From assembly GCA_027603945.1 (NCBI GenBank), contig JADIIU010000005.1, forward strand, positions 186,001 to 250,000: a DNA stretch of 64,000 nt. Reading direction: 5' to 3'. A program made the position numbers and the translations under genes. Below are positions 32,443-41,658 of this stretch, one piece after another. Below the pieces are notes generated by a model. The model ran no database searches. It saw only the letters and a list, made by a program, of their open reading frames with translations, and was not told the DNA's origin. This stretch comes from Terramyces sp. JEL0728. Its lineage: Eukaryota; Chytridiomycota; Chytridiomycetes; Rhizophydiales; Terramycetaceae. The number at the start of each line of letters is the position of its first letter. Within the stretch, counting starts at the first letter, position 1.

Positions 32443-33540
32443 TTATTCCAAGTCAAGGGAGTTCCTTGAAAAGTATTTCGGCACGACAACATCATCATGT
32501 ACAGTGCTAATACTTCGTCTTCTCAAGCTAGAATCCCTCCTAGCTGCATAATATTGCGAATAAAAGCTTTTGTAAAACAAATCTTCCTCAGATTCTTCGT
32601 GGATCACTTCGAGTCTGCTTACTTGGCCGCCAGACATCATTGAGACGATATTACTATCAAATTGATCTTCAAATGGGGTTTCTGGATGCGGGTCTAGGAA
32701 TGGGTTCTGCGATCCTCGGTTTCGGAATGGGTTGTCAGTCTCGTCTAGTCTGGAGTATATTGATGAGGTGTCATCGAATATTGCAGTGGGATCTGGTTCA
32801 TTGTTTGCTTGGGTTTCATATACAACATCTTTATGCGTTTTGAACTGATTCAGTGGAGGATATGGCATTCCCGCATCTCGTTCAAAGATTTGACTGATAT
32901 TCGCCATGTAAACCAAGCTTTCCGGTCTTGAAGTTGGATAGGCTGGTTTCAATACTTCATCTGAGCTTGACGAATGAGTAGGAAGTATTGAAGCACTGTT
33001 TGGTGATAAAATTTCCTTGCTGATTTCCCTGGTAATTTGTTTTTTCTTTGCATAGATAAAGTAACCGATCATAGCTGCCATTGCTGTAAATGCCAACACA
33101 AGTATTACTATTCCTCCAGTTGAAAGCGCATCGGAATTGCTATTGTCTGTGGATGTAGGAGCAAACGGTTTTATGGTAATGGTTGGCAGGATTGTATTTG
33201 AATTTTGTTTCGATGTCAAAGTAGTTGTAGTATCGGCTGTGCTGTCAGAAGTAGTTGGACTTGGTGGGGGAATCGTACTAGTAATTATATCTGGTTTTTC
33301 TTTGGCCGTAGCTACTGGTTGTCTAGCGGTTGTCCGTATTATTACTGGTGGTAGAGGTTTTGTTGGTAATTTAATTGGCGGTATTGTGGGGGGATTGTTA
33401 GTTGTAGTGGGATGCACTATAGTAGCTGTCGATTCAGGAATAGTTGTAATAATTTCTATTGTATTTGCAGTGGTAATTATATCTCTAGTGACGGTACTGT
33501 TTTGACACAGCACAGAAATCACTAATAAATAAAACCTCAT
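32443..33540 (-). CDS. mucin-like single-pass membrane protein D
   Basis: Intronless. I start it at the ATG giving MRFYLLVISVLCQNS, a good signal peptide, rather than 20 codons upstream; this gives 365 aa. The Thr/Pro/Ile-rich ectodomain is followed by one membrane helix at residues 142-164 (GGIVILVLAFTAMAAMIGYF) and AKKKQ stop-transfer. The acidic tail contains repeated NPF motifs (DNPFRNRGSQNPFLDP), which in other eukaryotes bind EH-domain endocytic adaptors, so this receptor-like protein may be internalised. It is the same family layout as C. Confidence 0.8.
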   Translation of the reverse strand: MRFYLLVISVLCQNSTVTRDIITTANTIEIITTIPESTATIVHPTTTNNPPTIPPIKLPTKPLPPVIIRTTARQPVATAKEKPDIITSTIPPPSPTTSDSTADTTTTLTSKQNSNTILPTITIKPFAPTSTDNSNSDALSTGGIVILVLAFTAMAAMIGYFIYAKKKQITREISKEILSPNSASILPTHSSSSDEVLKPAYPTSRPESLVYMANISQIFERDAGMPYPPLNQFKTHKDVVYETQANNEPDPTAIFDDTSSIYSRLDETDNPFRNRGSQNPFLDPHPETPFEDQFDSNIVSMMSGGQVSRLEVIHEESEEDLFYKSFYSQYYAARRDSSLRRRSISTVHDDVVVPKYFSRNSLDLE

Positions 33541-33675
33541 GATGAAACTCTTAAACTGCTGCAGATAAATATAAAATATCGGGCTCCTTCCGCTGCACAA
33601 ACTAAAAGAATTCTGTTTCAGGTTAATTGCTTAAACCCCCAGCCCTAAAATAACGTTTAAAAACGATCTGCAGCC

Positions 33676-33945
33676 ATGGCTAACTGTGGTTGCATTGCTG
33701 GTAGACCCGAGAGATTGGTAAGTTCAGTGGCAAGCTGCAGTTCTTACGCCAATTAGCAAATGATGAGCAAACTGAGATAGAGCCAGGAAAATGTTTTGGA
33801 ATATTCAGCCCTTGTTCATCTATGATTGATACGAATGTCATATTTGGTAAATATCTGTAAAGTATTTTGCTAAAGATGTTCTGAGACTACTGCGATGACA
33901 TTGGTAGAAGGATATCCACGTGAAAAGCAAGTTAAAATAGTTTAA
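33676..33945 (+). CDS. small spliced gene, 75 aa, unknown
   Basis: Two introns of canonical local form, 33718-33740 (23 nt) and 33858-33876 (19 nt, gtaaagtattttgctaaag), connect three exons into one open frame of 76 codons: MANCGCIAGRPERL, then FLRQLANDEQTEIEPG...VIFGKYL, then CSETTAMTLVEGYPRE. The strand patterns E.G..FGIF and MTLVEGY look like a small beta-barrel, but I recognise no family. Support is structural only: two good introns and frame conservation. A 53-codon antisense frame overlaps it and is judged a shadow. Confidence 0.45.
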
Positions 33946-33994
33946 TTTCTTGGAGCTATTCTTATCCAAAGATTAAATCGGGTGACTGAAAAAG

Positions 33995-34000
33995 TATAAA
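33995..34000 (+). promoter_or_regulatory. TATA box of the 34023 gene
   Basis: TATAAA lies 28 nt upstream of the ATG; a second TTATAA follows at about 34005. Confidence 0.5.
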
Positions 34001-34022
34001 TACTTTATAAAAGTCATTTTCG

Positions 34023-36002
34023 ATGATGGATAGTCTGTTCAAGAACCCCAACAACCAGAATTCAATGGCAAAAGCATTTGCATCATTTAATTCCAGACAT
34101 ATCAAATCCAATGAACAGATGAACCAAAATGGATCCCGCCATTTCAAAAACATTACAAAAAATACTGAATTTATTGAAATTACAGATAGCAAATTCAAAG
34201 CACCGATTAGTAATTCAAAAGAACACGAACCAAAGGAAGAGTTGGCCAGATTTACAGATCCTGGTCGATTGAATATTTCAAGTCCGGACACTTTAGTTAT
34301 TGGCTCAATCCCAAAAAAGCATACAAGAGATTCGCTAAACAATGCACCAGAATCAACCCCTCCGACACCAAATACTCTGAATCCTGTTTCTTTTGGTTTT
34401 GGCTTTTCAAACACTAGTTCAAGAGGGTTTCATACTCCCAAACCCGATTCTCTCAATATTCAGGAATACCTTAAAGTACACTTGTCTAAACGCGATGAAT
34501 GGATGGGGCATGAAGATCAATTCTTTGATCAATTACTTGAAAATGAACTCGTAAACAAAGAGCAATTAAAGAAACTCAAAAGTCAATTGCTACTGGCTCA
34601 AAAGCAGCTGGGAGATACAAAGCAAAAGTTGGTTCAAGCAGATAAAGAATTGAAATTGCAGGCGAATTACAAAAAAGATTACGCAGATCAAATATCCATC
34701 TTGGAAAAGTCCAAATCAAACGCACTTGCTTCGATCAATAGCTTGAAAGAAAAGATTCTCTCTCTCCAGCAAGATCAGAGTAAAGCATTGTCAATCGCCA
34801 AAGGTATTCTTTGCTAACCAGAAAATGAAATTTTGTACAAGGATCTCAAAGAACAAGAAAACAAGTATCTGAACTTGCAAGAGCAATTACAAGCAAGTCA
34901 AAATAAAGTGTTGGAACTTTCTACTCTTAAAGCAACTCTGGAATCCAACCTGTCAGCTGCGGAATCGACTTTGAAAGGGCTTGCAGTAAAACATAAGGGA
35001 TTGGAAACAGAAATCGTTCAATTGAATCAGCAATTGAATGAATCAAAATCACTAGCTACAAATCAAACAAGAGATGTGGAACATGAAAAGGAGCGGTATG
35101 CAAATCTCCTAGAAAGGTGGAGCCAAGACCAAATCTCAAATACCAGCCAATTGGATGAAAAGAATAATGTAATTAAATTACTGGAAAACGAAACCAATAC
35201 CAAACGAGATGAAATAGTCAAGATGAACAAAAGAATTGACGCGCTAATAACTTCAAATCAAGACACTTGTAAAGAATTTCAGCGTTCCAGCGATAAGCTT
35301 ACTCTTGACTGGCAATCTAAAGGGAAAGAATTAGCTGCTTTTCAATCAAAGTATGACGATTTAGAAAGAATATACAATGCAACTAAAATCAAAGTACCAA
35401 TCTTGAATGGCAGCCTTCAACAGCAAGAACAAGAAATGAAAAAACTGCAAAGCGAATATGATCAATTGCTACTTGTTATCTCTACGTTGGAGTGTGAAAA
35501 GCAACAAAAAGAAACACAAATCCATGAATCTGATCGCCAATTATCTTTTTTGAGCCAACAGTAAATATTATTAACTAGGTTGCAATCAAGTGAATCAATG
35601 TGCAATGAAATTCAAGTACAGTATAGCAATTCTAAATCCGAGTATCAGGGGTTGAAAGCAAAGTGCTCTGAACTTGAATCAACACACATCAGTCTTTCAA
35701 GCCAATACACAACACTACAGTCAGAAACAAAACTACTCCAGGATAAGCTATCGGCACAAGTACACTCAAACCAAACTCTAGAAACGAGCCTTTACACAAC
35801 TAGCTCAAGTTTATCCACTTTGGAAATGGAAATAAAAAGTACTAGGCTGGAAACCAAACAGCTGAAGAGTGAAAATTCTAATTTGAGGAATCAGGTAGGA
35901 GAATTGAAGATGCAAGTGGACAATCTTACACATCAGAAAAAGAAACAAAAAACTGGACGCGTAAAAAGGGAATCTGTTGATTTATTCGAGCCTTCTTGGT
36001 AA
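34023..36002 (+). CDS. 647-aa coiled-coil protein
   Basis: Three exons joined by two 18-nt introns (gtattctttgctaaccag and gtaaatattattaactag). The first 150 residues are polar and low-complexity with FGFGFSNTSS-type repeats. From about residue 155 to the C-terminus it is continuous coiled coil, ending in a basic segment (KKKQKTGRVKRESVDLFEPSW is the end, quoted without the final residues before it). The layout suits a structural or tethering protein of the nucleus, spindle or Golgi; I cannot name it. The FG dipeptides are too few to call a nucleoporin. Stop overlaps a TAATAAA that may be its poly(A) signal. Confidence 0.82.
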
Positions 36003-36016
36003 TAAAATATCTTGCT

Positions 36017-37047
36017 TTAAAAGTTTAGCAGTGGCGGTCCATTGTTCTTGTCCAATTCAACATATCCTTCAAAGTACCCTGGTTTGGTACTTTGTATTTT
36101 GTTTGGAAACATTACGCTCGTATTAAAATCAAATATATCTAGCTCTCCTTCACCTACAGTAACAATCTCTTTTGGTTTAATCACATTGCAGACCCGAATA
36201 TATTCCTGCTTTGAAATGGTGCTATTTTGCATTTCAATGAAATAAAAGTCGTGGTATTTTTGTATTTTTTGTAGCTGGGAGAGTATTCCCTTGCTTGTCG
36301 TTATGATTAGTTTCGGATCGTATTCGAATAAACTGCTTATATTCGAATGGCAAATCAGCTGCTTTTGTTGCAGTAATTCGCCAATTAATAATGGTGGCTT
36401 TGCGAGCAAGGTGTTGTTTTGTTGCTTAATTGTCATCCTAAATTATCAACAAAATACCATTCACTGAACACATTCGTGAGTAAAACCAAGTTTGAGCTGA
36501 TGGGCGATACAAAGTGAATTTTCCTGAATCTTTCAATCAATTCAATGACTTGCAAGCCCTGGCAAAAAATCACAGTTGTTTTCATCGGTATGGTAAATTC
36601 AGGTGTTTGAAACAAATTCCCAGAGACAATCATATAATCCGGTTCAATCACATTCGGTTTAAATTCGGTGTAGCTTGACTTGCTACTGATATCGACATAA
36701 AATAATGTAATTGAGCCATATAGAATCGTAATATTTGCAAATCCAATTCCCGTCCCGCTCGAACTGAAAATGAACCTCAGATCACTGGTAAAATTAATGA
36801 TTGAATTGTAATAAACGGTATTGAATTCGTACTCTTGCTTTTTGTTTTGTTTTTGGAATAGATTCAAATATTCTTTTGTTGGAAGTGTGCAGTATCGTTT
36901 TGTGGGTAAATCGCCGTCAATTCCAATTGGTTTGGTTAATAATAAAACATTGCTGTTTGTTATGAGATTGATTGCTATCTTGTAGTGGTTGATCTCCAGC
37001 AGCACTCCTTCTTTTTCATACTTGTATTTCACCCCTGGAGATTGCAT
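36017..37047 (-). CDS. INTS9-like Integrator subunit (divergent)
   Basis: Spliced 336 aa, one 20-nt intron (36433 region) splitting a Trp codon in FSEWM. INTS9 is an inactive metallo-beta-lactamase/beta-CASP protein that pairs with the INTS11 endonuclease for snRNA 3'-end processing. Blocks VIFCQGLQVIELIERFR, IHFVSPISSNLVLLTNVFSEW, LICHSNISSLFEYDPKLIITT and KPKEIVTVGEGELD correspond in order to the INTS9 beta-CASP region (PSGVIYDLLE, FISPVANSS, AEW). Catalytic zinc ligands are not apparent, as expected for this subunit. It is half the usual length and strongly diverged, so the call is moderate. Confidence 0.55.
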
Positions 37048-37191
37048 CTTGAAAAAGTAGGATGTTATTTCAAGGATAACAAATCGATAGACCGAGTTTC
37101 AAACAACCATATTACTTTCAGATGATAGCCTTCCATCATTTTGAAATTTAAAGTTACATTAAGGTTAAACCACATGATTGATAAGAAACAG

Positions 37192-37197
37192 TATAAA
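37192..37197 (+). promoter_or_regulatory. TATA box of the 37223 gene
   Basis: TATAAA stands 31 nt upstream of the chosen ATG. Confidence 0.5.
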
Positions 37198-37222
37198 TAA
37201 AACTAAAGATAGAGTATGGATA

Positions 37223-38575
37223 ATGCGAGTAACTGCTTGGACAATATACAAGGACTTGAATGTCGATAAAATTACAAATGAAAATCCCAACATGGCCAGA
37301 CTTGATGTAAATAGACTCTTGTCCAGTAATTTCAAGAAGCTGTCAACAGTCGAAAAACGGCAATTGCTAATTGACTATCAGAATGTCAAAACAGAACCAG
37401 CGTCTAATGATACCGAATCACCTGGAATCCCTATTAATCCTCTCTGTGTCTCTCTGCCAGTTCCAACTGCACTACCTCCGTTTCCTCTTCAACCAATACC
37501 TTATCTACCAGTGAATGGAATGCACCCCCTTTTGCAAGGATACCAGCATTATCTGCAAATGTACCAACACCAACCAATTCAATACCCGTTGGAATACAAT
37601 GCACCAATTGTAGTTGATTACCAAGTGCACAATCCAAGACATCCGACAATCAATCTACAATCTACTGACATTTTGGTTAAAGTCGATGCCAGTATGTTTA
37701 AACAGCGATCACAGTCGTTTAATGAACAACATTTGAAAAAAGTGGATGGGTGTGAAGTGATTAATCCAAATCAGTTGGGAATTGAATATGTTGATAGTAG
37801 AATGCAGGATAGTTGTCAACCATTGGTATTTGAAAATATCAACACTCCACACGCTAATCCTCTTCCTTTGCCAGTGTACGCTTCTCCTCAACCAGTAATT
37901 GCATCAACAGTAGATACTGCGTCACCTACTCAACTTAACCCAACAACAAATTCGTCTGCAAACATTCCTAAACCTAGAAAGAGAAGAACACGTAAACCTA
38001 AAGTAAAAATCAATCAAAAGAAAGACCAAGAGCCTGTATTAAAGACAGAACCCCCTGGTATCCCCATTACGAAAAAGAGAAAGACGCTAGTAAAGTTTAC
38101 CAGTCCTCTTGCCAAAGGTATTTTATTTTAATAAGATGAAAATGGAGTGCCTGTTACTGAAAGTAAATTTGAAAAGAAAGATGTAGGTTCTGTCAACGAT
38201 GCACTACAGAATCCAAACGTAGAAATTGAAAGTAGTAGATTTATTGATACTGCTACAAATGAAACAAACCAAGCAGAAGAATCAATCAAACATCTCCTGG
38301 CTCGACCTCAAGTTCCTGACCTTCAGGCTATTACAAATCTACCACCCATTACAACTGAAGAGGTAGTGCAGCCTTCAACCGAACTAGTGCCAGAATCAAA
38401 TGAACTACTCCAGGTCACCGTTCCGCAAATATCTGATGCTCAAGCAGTGCAACAGCCACCTGCATCACCATCCATCAACATCACATCCCCAAAGAAAGTA
38501 TTTGACAAAAGTCCGAGTGCCTTATTCGACCAATTCCTCGACCAAACACTATTCGACTCTGTAGTACCAAATTAA
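37223..38575 (+). CDS. HMG-box protein with disordered tail
   Basis: Spliced 444 aa, one 18-nt intron (gtattttattttaataag). The N-terminal 55 residues resemble an HMG box (AWTIYKDLNVDKI, NENPNMARLDVNRLL, NFKKLSTVEKRQLLIDYQ), a minor-groove DNA-bending domain. The middle is Pro-rich, followed by a basic patch (KPRKRRTRKPKVK) that could be a nuclear localisation signal, and an acidic/Pro-rich end. The start is placed at the ATG 31 nt downstream of a TATA box; the N-terminal strand of the box is therefore short. Its stop codon overlaps the stop codon of the convergent neighbour. Confidence 0.65.
38572..38575. other. TTAA serving as stop codon on both strands
   Basis: Positions 38573-38575 (TAA) end the plus-strand HMG gene; positions 38572-38574 read TAA on the minus strand and end the SPF45-like gene. 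Confidence 0.9.
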
Positions 38576-39240
38576 ACAATTTTTATTCGCTTTTTGCCAA
38601 ACATCTTTCCACTAATTTCGTTTCTACACTTGTCCCTGTCTTCTGCACTGCTAAATGAGAGGTAGATGTAGTCATCGATCAGGATATTTGTACAGTACGG
38701 AACGAGTTCTTTCAAGTCTTCTTCCAAGTATTCGGTTTTGTCAATGTTGCGCAGTTCTAGTAGGAATTTCTTTTCAGGCTTTGCTGGACGAGGTATAGTA
38801 TCTACAGTTTTTTCCATTCGTTGATTGTCTGCGTCTTGCTTCTTGGTATTTAAAGACTTTTGTAATCGTTGATTGTCTGCGTCTTGCTTCTTGGTATTTA
38901 AAGACTTTTGTAATCGTTGATTGTAAGCGTCTTGTCCTGAAAGTCCCAGCTCTTTTTTTTGAGACTGATTTCCTCCAGATTCTGCAATGTGAGTATCTGC
39001 AAATGATCCACGTTGATATATATCATCTGGTAGAGCATAATAATCGTCGTCAATCTTTGGTTTCTTTAGATCTAACCGTTGGTTCCTTTTAACTCTGCCT
39101 GTAATTTCATGCTTGCGTTTATTCTGAATCTGTCGCTCCATCAAATCGTTCAGTATCTCCTCCTTGTTTTTGATTTTAAATTCTCTCTGTTCTTGCAGGT
39201 AATCATTGAAATTATTTGGCTTTTGAATCTCATAGTCCAT
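38572..39240 (-). CDS. SPF45/RBM17-like splicing protein
   Basis: Intronless, 222 aa. The N-terminus KPNNFNDYLQEQREFKIKNK resembles the PNDYEE..RER segment of SPF45/RBM17. The C-terminus (KFLLELRNIDKTEYLEEDL, then DDYIYLSFSSAEDRDKCRN and GKMFGKKRIKIV) has the layout of a U2AF-homology (UHM) RRM, where GRFFGG.R.K is typical. No G-patch is seen, so it would be a reduced version. Between them lies a 16-residue tandem repeat containing NQRLQKSLNTKKQ. SPF45 is known to act at 3' splice sites of short introns. Assignment is by pattern and should be tested. Confidence 0.45.
   Translation of the reverse strand: MDYEIQKPNNFNDYLQEQREFKIKNKEEILNDLMERQIQNKRKHEITGRVKRNQRLDLKKPKIDDDYYALPDDIYQRGSFADTHIAESGGNQSQKKELGLSGQDAYNQRLQKSLNTKKQDADNQRLQKSLNTKKQDADNQRMEKTVDTIPRPAKPEKKFLLELRNIDKTEYLEEDLKELVPYCTNILIDDYIYLSFSSAEDRDKCRNEISGKMFGKKRIKIV
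38821..38916 (-). repeat. perfect 48-nt coding tandem repeat
   Basis: Two identical 48-nt units (38821-38868 and 38869-38916) followed by a partial third. They encode the 16-residue unit with NQRLQKSLNTKKQ in the SPF45-like protein. Perfect identity, including third positions, indicates a very recent expansion. Confidence 0.9.
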
Positions 39241-39254
39241 TTTTCCTGAATAAA

Positions 39255-40259
39255 ATGGAGAACAAAAAGAGAAAACAGACTCTGGGCAAAATGTCTTCGC
39301 TGGCGGAATTTGGAACCAGAAAACTAGAAAACGAAGAGGATGTATTCGAGCACAATGCATGGTGACCGCTGCTAATCCAGGTAGATAAAGTATAACCAAG
39401 GGATAATGTAGAATTCGATGAAGAAATGCTCGAGAATGCAAAGCAACAAGTTGAAAAACAAAAGGAAGCCAAATTGGATGAACAGAGAGTAAAAGAGCTC
39501 GACACCAATCCAAATGAATTCTGGAATGAATTTTATTCAAAGAACAGCAACAAGTTTTTCAAAGACCGGCACTGGTTGAAAATCGAGTTTCCAGAACTGT
39601 TTGAAGATTCTGCAAAGGCAGATATTTACTAACCTAGGTAATTGGTTTGTAATCAGACCATTGTTGAACTGGGATGCGGTGCTGGAAATACTGTTTTTCC
39701 ATTCTTGCAAGAACGGCCAGATGCTTTTGTGTATGCGTTTGATTATTCTTCGGAAGCAGTCAATGTGGTCAAAAGCAACGAATTGTACGATACAACAAAA
39801 TGTAAAGCAATGGTATATGATATTACGAGTGCGGATATAACTGTGGAAAAAGAGTCTGTCGATGTCGTCGTCTGTATTTTTGTCTTATCTGCAATCAATC
39901 CGCGAGGTAGATTTGAATTGACCAGATTGGAAGCAAGCTAGTGCAAATATCTATAACATGTTGAAGCCAGGTGGGTTACTGCTATTCAGAGACTACGGAA
40001 GGTAAATGATAGTAACAGTTGGTATGATCTGGCACAATTGAGAATGAAAAAAAAGAGATTTTTGGATGATAATTTCTACTGCAGAGGAGACGGAACCAGA
40101 TGTTACTTTTTCACCAACGAAGAATTGACGGAAATATTCAATACATTCGAACAGGTGCAGAATGGAGCTGATAAACGCTTATTAGTGAACAGAAGCAAGA
40201 AACTAAAGATGTATCGCAATTGGGTTCAAGCCAAATTCCGAAAACCAATAAATGGATAA
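39255..40259 (+). CDS. METTL2/6-type tRNA 3-methylcytidine methyltransferase
   Basis: Spliced 296 aa. SAM-dependent enzyme that forms m3C in the anticodon loop of tRNAs. Family blocks: [57 protein letters not shown] motif [74 protein letters not shown] and the C-terminal [13 protein letters not shown]. Removing 39362-39400 and 39618-39656 (39 nt each), then a 19-nt intron and 40002-40018 (17 nt), restores the frame. Each 39-nt segment divides exactly into two intron-like units. Its ATG is only 14 nt from the divergent SPF45-like ATG. Confidence 0.93.
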
Positions 40260-40263
40260 TTTA

Positions 40264-40602
40264 TTAACATGTTCCTGAAATGAACCTTAGTATTGGCTCG
40301 CACTGGTCTATACTTGGAGTGAACCCTGTGGTGAAATCTACTTCAAATGGAACTGCAGACAAGTCTATCTTTAGTTTGGAGTCGAGTTCCATTAATCGAG
40401 ACCGAAATATTTTATACTCACGTTCAGTTTCTTTGGCGTAAAACAGCTTCACTTCAGGATCTTCACTCTCCCACATTGTAGCGCAGATCGAGGCTATTTC
40501 GCTATTCTTTTGCACATTGAATTTCTCTGCGATTATTGATTTCATATCGCGTTTGTATCTAAAAAAGGCATTGATGGGACGTTTATGTGTTTTTACTTTC
40601 AT
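40264..40602 (-). CDS. HMG-box protein of the MATA_HMG type
   Basis: Intronless, 112 aa. The HMG box fills the first 70 residues: KRPINAFFRYKRDMKSIIAE, then ASICATMWESEDPEVKLFY and KETEREYKIF. The RPINAFFRYKRD opening is typical of the sequence-specific SRY/MATA subgroup found in fungal mating regulators (MAT1-2, sexM/sexP) rather than of abundant chromatin HMGs. The short tail has no other domain. It ends 4 nt from the end of the convergent METTL gene. A role in mating is only a possibility; the usual flanking genes of the zygomycete sex locus are absent. Confidence 0.8.
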   Translation of the reverse strand: MKVKTHKRPINAFFRYKRDMKSIIAEKFNVQKNSEIASICATMWESEDPEVKLFYAKETEREYKIFRSRLMELDSKLKIDLSAVPFEVDFTTGFTPSIDQCEPILRFISGTC

Positions 40603-41117
40603 TATGCCTATCTGTTCAAGCTAATCATCTTTTAAACCGTCTTTGGTGGGCTAGTTGTGTCCAGCGGCCAAGAGTGCCTCCTATCTTAATGCACATCACT
40701 TATTTGCCCGTATCTTGCCATAAGAGTGTCGGTATCCAAAGGGTATGCGGTTTATTTTACCGCTTAGTAGAACGTGTCGAATCTGTATTCTAGCGTTGTT
40801 TAACTGCCTGAACAGTTCTGTCTGGCTCATCAAAAACTGGGACTTTGCACCATTTACCCTGGTTTTGGCTGAAAGTTTGTGTTTCATCGTGGATCTATGA
40901 TGTAATGGATGAGCCAACCTGTCAGCAAAATCGCAACGAAATATTCAGTTCTTGTCAATTTACAGTACAGTTACGGCGAAATATTCTTGGCTGGTAAAAA
41001 GTAGTTGTCTTGTGTTCAACTGGAATTTCTTCACAAGCCAATTCTGCATTAGGAAGAGTCCTGTGATCGAGTTTTTCAAAGTGCAAAAGATTTGATCAAA
41101 TGCAGCAGAAACCAAAA

Positions 41118-41300
41118 TCAAATTTGCATTACTAACGACGGCATTTCCAGTACACCTAAATGCAATTTACTGTGGTTTGGTGTTGGTGGGAGCAAGTATA
41201 ATTGAGCCATATCTGTGTAACCATTGATTGCGGTTCGGTGCCAACAGACAGCAAAAGCACAAGACCAAATTAATAAATTAATGAAAATATAGGTTTTCAT
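41118..41300 (-). CDS. possible small secreted protein
   Basis: Intronless 60-aa frame with ATG and a hydrophobic N-terminus (IFINLLIWSCAFAVC) resembling a signal peptide, then a short polar/hydrophobic mature part. No homology recognised and no TATA box seen. Could be chance. Confidence 0.25.
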   Translation of the reverse strand: MKTYIFINLLIWSCAFAVCWHRTAINGYTDMAQLYLLPPTPNHSKLHLGVLEMPSLVMQI

Positions 41301-41652
41301 CCAGCCATTGAATGTAGTTTATGGCGGTAGTTTTTGAGCGCAATATTCAACCTTTTACCCACTTTTTCGCCTCCTTTGTTTGCCAACATTCGAATTTGGT
41401 GTCTGTGCGCAGTGGCCGCTGGCATCTCCTTTTTTTCCTTGCTTTTGTTGTGTAACACTAGAAAAAACCAAAAAACCAGCATTCGCAATCAAAAAAATAG
41501 ATTTGACGATAAACCCCGTGGCACTCTGGTACCGCACGCAATAGACGGCACTTTTTAGCTCATTGTCCATATAGATTTACCCGTTGCTCAATATTTATGG
41601 TCAGCCCAAGGTCCCTTTCAACCTTCCAAAAGACCAATGTGGCGCAGGGACA

Positions 41653-41658
41653 TATAAA
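41653..41658 (+). promoter_or_regulatory. TATA box of the lipase gene
   Basis: TATAAA in catataaaac, 29 nt upstream of the ATG at 41682. Confidence 0.55.

Noticed and set aside
33137..33505. Hydrophobic Val/Gly-rich plus-strand ORF of 122 codons
   Set aside because: Antisense of the Thr/Pro/Ile-rich ectodomain of membrane protein D.
41334..41558. Plus-strand 74-codon ORF with a hydrophobic stretch
   Set aside because: Starts with TTG, overlaps opposite-strand frames and has no family pattern.
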